A stretch of DNA of 35,378 nt from assembly GCA_903897145.1 (NCBI GenBank), contig CAIUAN010000024.1, forward strand, positions 1 through 35,378. Reading direction: 5' to 3'. This DNA comes from an uncultured Bacteroidia bacterium (GTDB lineage Bacteria > Bacteroidota > Bacteroidia > Bacteroidales > Prolixibacteraceae). The translations under genes were made by a program, and so were the position numbers. The notes below the pieces were generated by a model, which had not been told where the DNA came from, did not search any database, and saw nothing but the letters and a program-made list of their open reading frames with translations. Below, piece after piece: positions 26,071-33,233 of this stretch (position 1 is its first letter; each line of letters opens with the position of its first letter).

Positions 26071-26146
26071 CCGAATTAAAAACCAGCCATTCCAAAATCT
26101 TTCAATTAAATAACTCTAAACCGAGCCACAAAACCTAGCGATTATG

Positions 26147-26154
26147 TAATTTTG
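26147..26154 (+). promoter_or_regulatory. -7 element of the DUF4294 gene
   Basis: TAATTTTG matches TAnnTTTG. Transcription starting about 6 bases later would begin at or after the ATG at 26158, so translation from 26179 is favoured. Confidence 0.5.
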
Positions 26155-26178
26155 AACATGATCTTACTTAGACGCGAT

Positions 26179-26772
26179 ATGCTTAAATGGCTTCCAATAG
26201 TTTTATGCTTGTGCCTTCCATTCCATAGTCTTGCGCAAGCGAAAAATATTCCAGCCTATCAATATGATTCTAAAAGTATTGTTGCTGAAACAGATTCAAT
26301 TATGCACCTAGTATTGCCTGAGATATTAGTCTATCCAGAGCATAAAAACTGGTCGCCGAAAGCATGGCATCAATACTCCATTCTTGAGCTAAGAGTGCTA
26401 AAAGTATATCCTATTGCAAAGATGGCGGCCATTAAATTAAGAGAATACAATGAAGCTTATGTGGGTTTTAAAACGGAACGTGAACGTAAAAACTACATTA
26501 AGAAAATAGAAAAGGAACTTTTTGCAGAGTTTGAACCCGAGATGAGAAGCATGTCTATAAGCACAGGAAGAATACTGATCAAATTAATTGATCGACAAAC
26601 GGGCAAATCATCTTTTGAGATCATCAAGGAGTTTAAGGGCGGGTTCAGCGCTTTCTTTTGGCAGGGAGTGGCACGCATTTTTGGACATAATCTAAAATCA
26701 GAGTTCGATGCAGAGCACGAAGACCAACTGATTAATTACATCGTTTGGCAGATCGACAATGGATTGTTATGA
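26179..26772 (+). CDS. DUF4294 domain-containing protein
   Basis: A conserved Bacteroidota protein of unknown function. Starts are possible at TTG 26152, ATG 26158 and ATG 26179. The last is chosen because a -7 element occupies 26147-26154 and because it gives a normal signal peptide (MLKWLPIVLCLCLPFHSLAQ). The mature 178 residues contain LPEILVYPEH, then a helical core VLKVYPIAKMAAIKL, KNYIKKIEKELFAEFEPEM, GRILIKLIDRQTGKSSFEII, FFWQGVARIFGHNLKSEFD, all typical of DUF4294. It is probably periplasmic. It is convergent with the aminotransferase gene with only 13 bases between stops and no hairpin. Confidence 0.88.
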   Translation: MLKWLPIVLCLCLPFHSLAQAKNIPAYQYDSKSIVAETDSIMHLVLPEILVYPEHKNWSPKAWHQYSILELRVLKVYPIAKMAAIKLREYNEAYVGFKTERERKNYIKKIEKELFAEFEPEMRSMSISTGRILIKLIDRQTGKSSFEIIKEFKGGFSAFFWQGVARIFGHNLKSEFDAEHEDQLINYIVWQIDNGLL

Positions 26773-26785
26773 TTCTTCTAAATTC

Positions 26786-28120
26786 CTATTCGGAAATCGG
26801 GAAATCGTGATGAAATTGTTCCAAACGCTGCGTTAAACTATCAAACTGTGATCTTTTTACGCTAGACACACAAGCCCTTAAGCCCTCTTTTGAACTGCCA
26901 GTATTGCCAAGCGAAATAGCACTAATGCCATAATAGAGAAGCTTATGAAGCAATTCTGAACCTTTCATTCCTGGGTACCCAATTGTAAAATAAAATCCAT
27001 CTCCCACGGGTTGGTGAAGATCTGTATGATAAACGATTTGAAACCCATTTTTAAGAAATAGCTGTTTCATAATCTTGGCTTTCTCTCCGTATTCTTTTAC
27101 ATCAGCAATAAAATTAAACTGGCCATCATTCGCCGCCTTAAACATCGCTGCTAGTGCATATTGTGCAGAGTGAGAAGTACCAGAAGTCATGGAATACAAA
27201 ACACGATGAACGACCGCATTCCCAAATCCAATAACCTTAAGCCGTTCTTCAAGATAAGGGTAATGACGATTGTAGAGGGCATCTGAAATAGCCATCATAC
27301 CGATTCGCTGTCCAGCATAGGAGAACACTTTTGAACTAGAAACTAGTAGGACGTACTTATCAGTATATCGAGCGACGGAAGCCTGGAATGGAGGAACTCC
27401 TGGCTTTGAGAGATCAAGTCTGAAGTCCATCCCAAAATAGGCTAAGTCTTCAATGATGACCACATCATACTTATTGGCTAATTCCCCAATTATCTGCAAT
27501 TCATTTTCATCAAAGCAGATCCAGGCCGGGTTATTGGGATTGGAGTAGATGATGCAATTGATATTTCCTTTGGATAGATAAGATTCTAATTTATCCCGTA
27601 ATTTTTCGCCTCGAAAATCAAAGACATCAAACGACTCGTATTTTTGACCCATGACCAGCATTTGTTGCTTTTGAACTGGGAAGCCAGGATCAACAAACAA
27701 GGCCGTATCACGCTCTTTCGAGCAGCTTCCAGCAACCAAGAAGGCAGCGTAGCTTCCCTCCATCGAACCCACAGTAGGGACGCAACCTTCGGGAAGCACA
27801 TCAATATTCATGAATAACTTTAGAAAACGAGAAGTCTCCTCCTTCAAAGATTGAATCCCATCAATACGCGGATAAGAGGAGGCTACATTTTGCTTCAATG
27901 CAGCAATCTCTGCATCGACGCCGATTTGCGTGGGAGGCAGACCAGGAATGCCCATCTCCATTCGAATATATTTTTCACCAGTTGCAGCCTCAATACTGGT
28001 TACAAGTTGAACAATCTCACGTATGGATGCCTCGCCTATCGTTGGAACTTTCAGTTCTTTGATTTTCTGCTCAACGACAGCTGAGTTAATGGGCGTATTG
28101 AGTGGTAGACTCTGATTCAA
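26786..28120 (-). CDS. Class I/II PLP-dependent aminotransferase
   Basis: A 444-residue fold-type I aminotransferase. PLP contacts: SNPNNP (N197), EDLAYFG (D225, Y228), SSSKVFSYAGQRIG (Schiff-base K264, R272). A C-terminal Arg for the substrate carboxylate is expected near GLRACVSS. The start is TTG at 28120, overlapping the flavodoxin stop (TTGA); the first in-frame ATG would remove 52 conserved residues. Downstream of prephenate dehydratase in one operon, it most likely transaminates phenylpyruvate or 4-hydroxyphenylpyruvate to the aromatic amino acid, as inferred from context. The family also includes aspartate and diaminopimelate aminotransferases. Confidence 0.9.
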   Translation of the reverse strand: MNQSLPLNTPINSAVVEQKIKELKVPTIGEASIREIVQLVTSIEAATGEKYIRMEMGIPGLPPTQIGVDAEIAALKQNVASSYPRIDGIQSLKEETSRFLKLFMNIDVLPEGCVPTVGSMEGSYAAFLVAGSCSKERDTALFVDPGFPVQKQQMLVMGQKYESFDVFDFRGEKLRDKLESYLSKGNINCIIYSNPNNPAWICFDENELQIIGELANKYDVVIIEDLAYFGMDFRLDLSKPGVPPFQASVARYTDKYVLLVSSSKVFSYAGQRIGMMAISDALYNRHYPYLEERLKVIGFGNAVVHRVLYSMTSGTSHSAQYALAAMFKAANDGQFNFIADVKEYGEKAKIMKQLFLKNGFQIVYHTDLHQPVGDGFYFTIGYPGMKGSELLHKLLYYGISAISLGNTGSSKEGLRACVSSVKRSQFDSLTQRLEQFHHDFPISE

Positions 28121-28635
28121 AATTCAGATTTTAATTGATTAACCCATGCATTCAATCGACCTTCTGTCAGTTCTGGCTGAAAGTCTTCATCGAGAGGTAA
28201 GCCAAGGAACAGCCCCTGTTCAACAGCTTCTGAATCACTAAACTCATACTCTTCTGCACTAACTTTACCTAGCAGTGTTCCTCCATTGTTTTGAACAATT
28301 CGGGCGAGGATGCCCATTGAATTCACAAAATGAAAAGCATAGGTGATATGATCTCCTAAGCCGAAAATTGCAACTTTTTTACCTGTAAAATCAACCTGAG
28401 AGACCACCGGCATAAACTTAGACCAGTCGATATTCCCAAATTTCTGATCCCAGGTATCCCTACCAATGGTTGACAATCCGAAAATAATGGTCTCATATCG
28501 ACCAATATCGGAAGCTGAAGCCTGATTAATTGAGATTAAATCGAATGACCCTGGCTCCAATTTGGAAGCCAGTAAATTAGCAACACGGTTAACAGCTCCC
28601 CCTTCTGGTCCGAAAAAAATAGCTAGATTTCCCAT
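28117..28635 (-). CDS. Flavodoxin-like protein with altered phosphate loop
   Basis: A flavodoxin-fold protein. The longest frame begins at 28665 inside pheA; the ATG at 28635 (MGNLAIFFGPEGG), 10 bases after the pheA stop, gives the family N terminus and 172 residues. Long-chain flavodoxin features are present: TWDQKFGNIDWSKF, VAIFGLGDHITYAFHFVNSMG, EEYEFSDSEAV, FLGLPLDEDFQPELTEGRLNAWV. The FMN phosphate loop, normally T/S-x-T-G-x-T, reads PEGGAV (10-15), so all three hydroxyl residues are missing. It may bind FMN differently or weakly. Its position between prephenate dehydratase and an aminotransferase is unexpected for an electron carrier, and it may simply share the transcript. Confidence 0.85.
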   Translation of the reverse strand: MGNLAIFFGPEGGAVNRVANLLASKLEPGSFDLISINQASASDIGRYETIIFGLSTIGRDTWDQKFGNIDWSKFMPVVSQVDFTGKKVAIFGLGDHITYAFHFVNSMGILARIVQNNGGTLLGKVSAEEYEFSDSEAVEQGLFLGLPLDEDFQPELTEGRLNAWVNQLKSEF

Positions 28636-28645
28636 AACTGAAAAT

Positions 28646-29482
28646 TTATTCGTTGTGAATAGCAACCTCTCCTCTTACATACTCGCCAAGAATCGCCATA
28701 CTCGATACATTCTTAAGAACCATATGAATTGCTTTCTCATAATTCTCCATCAGATCCCATTCGACATCTACATGAAAAGAATACTCATTTGGTTTTCCAA
28801 TGATCGGTAACGATTGAATTTTAGTAAGGTTAATCTCATGTTCAGCAAAGGTATTTAATACTTTCGCTAAAGCTCCATGAAGATGACCCACTTCGAAGCA
28901 TATAGAGGCTTTATTTGAATTGACTGGTGTCACATTATGTTTGGCTAAAATCAAAAATCGGGTATAGTTTTTCTTGTTGCTCTCAATACCCTTATCGATG
29001 ATCTCTAGACCATAAAGCTGCGCAGAACGAACATTGCTGATCGCCGCGGCATAGGTGATTTTATCTTTGGAAATAAGACGAGCGACAGCAGCATTATCGC
29101 CAAGCTCTTTTGTTTCAACGTTGGGAAAATATTTTTCAAGATATTCTGCACATTGCAAAAATGACATTGGATGCGAATAAATCTCTGTAATATCTCTCTT
29201 ACGCACGCCCGGAAGGACCATCAGATTCATCTGGATATGAATATAAATCTCTCCGATAACACGCAGGTGAAAATCCCGAATCAAGGTATAGTTCTGAAGT
29301 ATACTACCAGCTATTGAGTTTTCAATTGCCAATACCGCATAATCGACTTTGTCTTCATCAATCTGCTCGCAAACACTGCGAAATGATTTGCACTCCACAA
29401 CCTCTATTTCATCATCAAAATAACGACGAGCTGCATCTTCGTGAAATGAACCTTTTATACCTTGTATTGAAACTTTTTTCAC
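28646..29482 (-). CDS. pheA: Prephenate dehydratase
   Basis: A 278-residue monofunctional prephenate dehydratase, converting prephenate to phenylpyruvate in phenylalanine synthesis. The periplasmic-binding-like catalytic domain (1-180) has IQGIKGSFHEDAA, AIENSIAGS (52-60), SHPMSFLQC and the catalytic NYTRFL (T174, R175, F176). The C-terminal ACT domain (about 192-270) has HGALAKVLNTFAEHEINLTK. The usual ESRP motif that binds regulatory phenylalanine is QSLP here (223-226). ATG start. It is the first gene of a pheA-flavodoxin-aminotransferase operon. Confidence 0.96.
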   Translation of the reverse strand: MKKVSIQGIKGSFHEDAARRYFDDEIEVVECKSFRSVCEQIDEDKVDYAVLAIENSIAGSILQNYTLIRDFHLRVIGEIYIHIQMNLMVLPGVRKRDITEIYSHPMSFLQCAEYLEKYFPNVETKELGDNAAVARLISKDKITYAAAISNVRSAQLYGLEIIDKGIESNKKNYTRFLILAKHNVTPVNSNKASICFEVGHLHGALAKVLNTFAEHEINLTKIQSLPIIGKPNEYSFHVDVEWDLMENYEKAIHMVLKNVSSMAILGEYVRGEVAIHNE

Positions 29483-29613
29483 CCTAAATATCCATTAATG
29501 AATTTCGACGCAATTTAGTTATATTCCCTGAAAAACTTAGAGAATTTAACCGGTAAATCACTTTGATATAAAATTGTTTACCCGATTATTGGCCATTGAA
29601 TCTATATCAATAT

Positions 29614-30030
29614 CTACAAATGAGCTAGAAGGTTCGCGAATAGCTGCTCAAATTGCTCCAGGTCTGCAGGAGGAATGCTCTTTAATAAACGATTCTCACA
29701 CGCTTGTCTTGCTTTTTCTATCTTGCTTTTAACCAATTTTCCGCTTGGAGTAAGGCACAGCCGAATAGCTCTTCGATCATTAGAATCTGTCTGTCTATCC
29801 AAATACCCATTCACAACCAAGGTCTCAACAACCCGACTAACTCTCGACAACGACAGATCCATCTGCTTTGCTAATTCTGGGCTACTTATGGTCTGACAGT
29901 TCCCGACAGATAAAAAAAACAGCAATTCAGATTGCGATATTTTTAACTCTAATAGGAGTTGCTGATCTATGTGAACGCACCGTTTCTTTAATTCGTAAAT
30001 AAGATCTGTTAATCGAGGAGAAGTTGCCAT
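29614..30030 (-). CDS. MarR family transcriptional regulator
   Basis: The longest frame starts at 30084, but the ATG at 30030 (MATSPRLTDL) is preferred: it matches the family N terminus and a promoter (30049-30079) lies just upstream of it. The 138-residue protein is a winged-helix regulator: helix-turn-helix ISSPELAKQMDLSLSRVSRVVETL (about 48-71, given in segments) and wing DRQTDSNDRRAIRLCLT. Cysteines at 18, 45, 92 and 111 allow redox sensing, as in OhrR-type members. It is divergent from trxA and an osmC-like gene, and matching palindromes lie in the shared intergenic region, so it probably represses them and itself. Confidence 0.9.
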   Translation of the reverse strand: MATSPRLTDLIYELKKRCVHIDQQLLLELKISQSELLFFLSVGNCQTISSPELAKQMDLSLSRVSRVVETLVVNGYLDRQTDSNDRRAIRLCLTPSGKLVKSKIEKARQACENRLLKSIPPADLEQFEQLFANLLAHL

Positions 30031-30048
30031 AGCAATAATAACTTTGCA

Positions 30049-30079
30049 CAAAGCTATAAAGATGAATTCTATTTCCAAG
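30049..30079 (-). promoter_or_regulatory. Promoter of the marR-type gene
   Basis: Minus strand: CTTG (30079-30076), a 19-base spacer, then TAGCTTTG (30056-30049). The -7 element is exact, the -33 matches three of four. The leader to the ATG at 30030 would be about 10 bases. Confidence 0.6.
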
Positions 30080-30086
30080 CACATTT

Positions 30087-30101
30087 TTTGCTAGTAGCAA
30101 A
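30087..30101. promoter_or_regulatory. Candidate MarR operator 1
   Basis: TTTGCTAGTAGCAAA is a perfect 15-base palindrome around a central G. It lies just upstream of the marR -33 element and about 20 bases before the trxA -33 region. The same core recurs at 30162-30174. Confidence 0.65.
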
Positions 30102-30142
30102 TTTATTTTTAATGCTTAATTTTTATTTCGCAAAAATATTAT

Positions 30143-30150
30143 TATATTTG
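30143..30150 (+). promoter_or_regulatory. -7 element of the trxA-osmC operon
   Basis: TATATTTG matches TAnnTTTG. TTTT (30121-30124), 18 bases upstream, is a three-of-four -33 match. The predicted start is near 30156, directly before operator 2. Confidence 0.6.
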
Positions 30151-30161
30151 CACAACAATTA

Positions 30162-30174
30162 TTGCTATTAGCAA
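30162..30174. promoter_or_regulatory. Candidate MarR operator 2
   Basis: TTGCTATTAGCAA is a perfect palindrome around a central T with the same half-site (TTGCTA) as operator 1. It covers the start region of the trxA transcript, where bound protein would block initiation. A third, imperfect copy (TTGCCATAGCAA, 30024-30035) covers the marR start codon. Confidence 0.65.
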
Positions 30175-30200
30175 ATTAATTAATTTTAATTCAAGAATAG

Positions 30201-30566
30201 ATGGCACTTGAGAATCTGACTAAAGAGAGTTTTAAATCAAAGGTATTCGATTACGAAATCCACAAGGAGTGGAAGTTTGAAGGCACGGTTCCTGCCATCG
30301 TCGATTTTTATGCTGATTGGTGTGGTCCGTGTAAAACCATTGCACCGGTATTAGAGCAGTTACAAGCCGAGTATGGCAGTAAGCTTACGATATATAAAGT
30401 CAATACGGAGCAGGAGCAAGAGTTAGCTGCCATATTTGGGATCCAAAGTATCCCTTCCCTATTATTTATCCCATTGGATGCGCAGCCTCAAATGGCTCAA
30501 GGAGCGTTGCCTAAAGAGTCTTTTAGAACGGCAATTAGTAATGTGCTAAAGGTGGAAGCAGAATAA
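30201..30566 (+). CDS. trxA: Thioredoxin
   Basis: A 121-residue cytosolic thioredoxin, slightly longer than usual because of an extended N terminus. The active site is WCGPC (C41, C44) in VDFYADWCGPCKTIAPVLEQ, and the cis-proline loop is GIQSIPSLL. It reduces protein disulfides using thioredoxin reductase, which is not in the window. There is no signal peptide, in contrast to the exported CxxC protein at 8567. The osmC-like gene follows after 29 bases, and the divergent MarR gene with shared operators suggests induction by oxidants or thiol stress. Confidence 0.96.
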   Translation: MALENLTKESFKSKVFDYEIHKEWKFEGTVPAIVDFYADWCGPCKTIAPVLEQLQAEYGSKLTIYKVNTEQEQELAAIFGIQSIPSLLFIPLDAQPQMAQGALPKESFRTAISNVLKVEAE

Positions 30567-30595
30567 GCATTAACTTTATCAAAAAAATTAAGGAT

Positions 30596-31015
30596 ATGAA
30601 GCAAGATATTAGTATTTCATGGAAAGAAGGGATGGCATTTGAGGCTGACGTAAACGGTCACAAGATTCTCTTAGATGCAAGCGAGCAGTTTGGCGGACAA
30701 AATTTGGGTCCGAGGCCTAAGCCCCTTATGTTAGTTGCTTTAGCAGGTTGTACCGGAATTGATGTCCTCTCGATTTTAAAAAAGATGAGAATCGAGCTAA
30801 CCAATTTTGATATCAAAGTTGAAGCTGACCAATCGGAGGAGCAGCCGGTACATTACATCAATATGCATATCATTTATGAGTTCTGGGGGAAAGACCTGCC
30901 GGAAGAGAATCTTCAGAAAGCGATAAACCTATCTCACGAGCGATATTGTGGTGTTTCGGCAGTTTATAGCAAGATCATGCCAGTTACCACTTCATTTATT
31001 GTTCATGAGGTTTAA
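30596..31015 (+). CDS. OsmC family protein
   Basis: A 139-residue OsmC/Ohr-superfamily protein. The two signature cysteines are C52 in ALAGCTGIDVLSILKKM and C118 in HERYCGVSAVYSK. In characterised members they reduce organic hydroperoxides. The GPRPKPLMLVALAGC stretch is typical of the YhfA/OsmC-like branch rather than classical Ohr, so the exact substrate is uncertain. It is the second gene of the trxA operon; thioredoxin could recycle its cysteines. It ends at a strong bidirectional terminator (31031-31075). Confidence 0.92.
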   Translation: MKQDISISWKEGMAFEADVNGHKILLDASEQFGGQNLGPRPKPLMLVALAGCTGIDVLSILKKMRIELTNFDIKVEADQSEEQPVHYINMHIIYEFWGKDLPEENLQKAINLSHERYCGVSAVYSKIMPVTTSFIVHEV

Positions 31016-31030
31016 TGCGGATAAAGATAT

Positions 31031-31075
31031 AGCACAATAAAAAAGGGGACTGTTGGTCCCCTTTTTTATTGTGCT
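31031..31075. terminator. Bidirectional terminator, osmC-like / citrate synthase
   Basis: A perfect 20-base-pair stem (31031-31050 with 31056-31075), loop TGTTG. The arm runs AGCACAATA, an A tract, then GGGGAC. A and T tracts on the two strands permit termination from both convergent genes. Confidence 0.92.
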
Positions 31076-31085
31076 TAAGCCATTA

Positions 31086-32399
31086 TTAGATTCCAGCTTT
31101 TTCTTTGAACCACTCCAGAGTTTCTGAGGATGGTCTTTCAAGAGGCAGGTTATACATTCGATCCCAGATCAACTGCGCCAATACTCCTAAGGCACGGCTT
31201 ACACCAAACATAACGGTATAGAAGAAGTATTCAGATATACCATAATGCTGAAGAAGAGCGCCAGAGAAGGCATCGACGTTAGGCCAAGGGTTCTTCACTT
31301 TTCCCAATGACTTTAAGATTGGAGGAACGATATCATAAAGCATATTGACGATGTTAATTAATTTATCGTCTTCTACATATTTTTCAGCAAATTGTTGTTG
31401 AGCCGTAAATCGAGGATCGGTAACGCGCAAAACAGCATGACCATAACCTGGGATAACTTTTCCTTCGGAGATTGTTTTACGCACATAGGCTTCAATCTTA
31501 GCGCGTATAACCTCTTTATCATCGCTATCACCGATCTCTTTAATCATTTCATAGATCCAGAACATCACTTCTTGGTTTGCATAACCATGCAATGGTCCAG
31601 CGAGTCCAAGCATTCCAGCAGCGTATGAATAGTAAGGATTACTTAGAGCAGTTCCTACCAAGTGAGTAGCATGTGCTGAGACGTTACCACCTTCGTGGTC
31701 GGCATGAATACACATATACATTCTGAATAGACGATAAATCTCCTCATCGTCGTATCCCATCATATGTGCAAAGTTAGCAGCCCAATCAAGTTTTGGATCA
31801 GGTTCGATAAAAGTACCGTCTTTGAAGGTACGGCGATAGATATAAGCAGCGATAACTGGAAGACGAGCAATTAGATTCATAACATCTTCGTAGGTCGTAT
31901 CCCAATAGTCGTTCTTATTTATTCCTGAACGGTGAGCTTTTTGGAATAAGGAATCGGTTGCCATAGAGAGAATACCAGTGCTAAACTGAGTCATTGGTTT
32001 AGCCTCTAAAGGCATCGCATCAAGAACTTTTTTAACGTGATCTGGAACATGACTGCGTTCGAACCAATCTTTACTTAAAGACTGAGCTTGTTCTAAAGTA
32101 GGCAATTCGCCTAGAAGCATCAAATAAAATAGACCTTCGGGTAAAGGTTCGCCATCAGGATTAGATTTTGGCAATTTATCTTGTAATTCTTGGATGGAAT
32201 ATCCTCTATATCGAATACCGTTTTCTGGGTCTAACTTGGAAGTTACAGTTAATAAACTGGTCATTCCTTTCATCCCCGTAAGAATCTGATCTATGCTAAC
32301 TGATTCCACAACAACGTTTCCAAACTCGCTGATCAACCGCTTAACTACTGCACGTTCCTTCTCCCCTTTTTCTAAAAGTTTCTTCTTAATCTGGTCCAT
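31086..32399 (-). CDS. gltA: Citrate synthase, eukaryotic-type
   Basis: A 437-residue citrate (Si)-synthase condensing acetyl-CoA and oxaloacetate to citrate. The catalytic triad is visible: H271 in GLAGPLHGYANQE, H321 in VIPGYGHAVLR and D376 in WPNVDAFSGALL. Length and motifs match the mitochondrial-type branch (dimeric in eukaryotes) rather than the E. coli NADH-inhibited type. It should be cytosolic. A -7 element (TATATTTG, 32428-32421) lies just upstream of the ATG. It follows the ribosomal alpha operon but is separated from it by a terminator, so it has its own expression. The symbol is by function. Confidence 0.95.
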   Translation of the reverse strand: MDQIKKKLLEKGEKERAVVKRLISEFGNVVVESVSIDQILTGMKGMTSLLTVTSKLDPENGIRYRGYSIQELQDKLPKSNPDGEPLPEGLFYLMLLGELPTLEQAQSLSKDWFERSHVPDHVKKVLDAMPLEAKPMTQFSTGILSMATDSLFQKAHRSGINKNDYWDTTYEDVMNLIARLPVIAAYIYRRTFKDGTFIEPDPKLDWAANFAHMMGYDDEEIYRLFRMYMCIHADHEGGNVSAHATHLVGTALSNPYYSYAAGMLGLAGPLHGYANQEVMFWIYEMIKEIGDSDDKEVIRAKIEAYVRKTISEGKVIPGYGHAVLRVTDPRFTAQQQFAEKYVEDDKLINIVNMLYDIVPPILKSLGKVKNPWPNVDAFSGALLQHYGISEYFFYTVMFGVSRALGVLAQLIWDRMYNLPLERPSSETLEWFKEKAGI

Positions 32400-32420
32400 T
32401 TAATTCTTCTAATGTTCGTC

Positions 32421-32428
32421 CAAATATA
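32421..32428 (-). promoter_or_regulatory. -7 element of the citrate synthase gene
   Basis: Minus-strand TATATTTG matches TAnnTTTG, 21 bases before the ATG at 32399. No -33 element is clear at the usual spacing. Confidence 0.5.
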
Positions 32429-32521
32429 AATAATATTTTATAAAGAATTGGTCTAAAATAGACTAATGTTCATATTTTAACAAGCGATTATATAAAAAGG
32501 TTTCGAGCTAATTTAGACACT

Positions 32522-32552
32522 AAAAAAGGGGCAACTTTCGTTGCCCCTTTTT
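32522..32552 (-). terminator. Terminator of the ribosomal alpha operon
   Basis: AAAAAGGGGCAAC (32523-32535) pairs with GTTGCCCCTTTTT (32540-32552), loop TTTC. On the minus strand the stem is followed by T residues. It begins 16 bases after the rplQ stop codon. Confidence 0.9.
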
Positions 32553-32568
32553 CTATATTGAATTGAAT

Positions 32569-33228
32569 TTACTCAGCTTCTTTATCTTCTTCTGGAGCCG
32601 ATTCTTCAGCGGCTTCATCAGCTGTTTCTTCAGCAGCTTCTTCTGAATGCTCAACGGTGTCAGCAGCTGTTTCTTCAACAATCTCCTCGATGATTTCTTC
32701 AGCCACAACCGCAGCAACTACAGCTTCTACAACTTCTACAGCAGGTGTTACGACCTCAGCTTTCGGGGCTACAACTTCGGCTTTAGGGACTTCGTTGTCA
32801 TTGCCATCAGATTTCTTCCGTGACCTACGTTTTTTACTTGTTTCTTTCTTGCCTGTAGAGAGCATGTTTTCATTGTAATCTACAAGTTCGATGATACACA
32901 TTTCAGCGTTATCGCCTAATCTGTTTCCGACTTTCAAAATTCGGGTATAGCCACCTGGACGATCAGCGATTTTAAGCGCAATGTCTCTGAACAGTTCAGT
33001 AACGACAGTCTTGCTTTGAAGAAGGCTAAACACCTCTCTACGATTGTGAGTTGTATCACTTTTCGCACGGGTAAGGATAGGTTCTACATAAACGCGCAGT
33101 GCTTTAGCTTTGGCTAGCGTTGTACTAATTCTCTTATGAAGAACTAGTGAATTTGCCATATTAGCCAACATCGCATGACGATGAGAACTAGTTCTGCCTA
33201 AATGATTGAAACTTTTTCTATGTCTCAT
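32569..33228 (-). CDS. rplQ: 50S ribosomal protein L17 (bL17) with acidic C-terminal extension
   Basis: A 219-residue protein, of which the first 120 or so are a normal bL17: [20 protein letters not shown], then [20 protein letters not shown] and [20 protein letters not shown]. From about 125 it continues with a basic patch ([10 protein letters not shown]). Then come tandem KAEVV-type repeats ([21 protein letters not shown]) and a final stretch dominated by Glu and Ala. Most bL17 proteins stop near 120-130; tails of this sort occur in Bacteroidota. The tail is probably disordered. It is the last gene of the operon, 5 bases after rpoA. Confidence 0.96.
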   Translation of the reverse strand: MRHRKSFNHLGRTSSHRHAMLANMANSLVLHKRISTTLAKAKALRVYVEPILTRAKSDTTHNRREVFSLLQSKTVVTELFRDIALKIADRPGGYTRILKVGNRLGDNAEMCIIELVDYNENMLSTGKKETSKKRRSRKKSDGNDNEVPKAEVVAPKAEVVTPAVEVVEAVVAAVVAEEIIEEIVEETAADTVEHSEEAAEETADEAAEESAPEEDKEAE

Positions 33229-33233
33229 TTCTA

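Noticed and set aside
29553-29595. GGTAAA...TTTACC inverted repeat between marR and pheA as a terminator
   Set aside because: Only 6 base pairs with a loop near 20 bases and no T tract.
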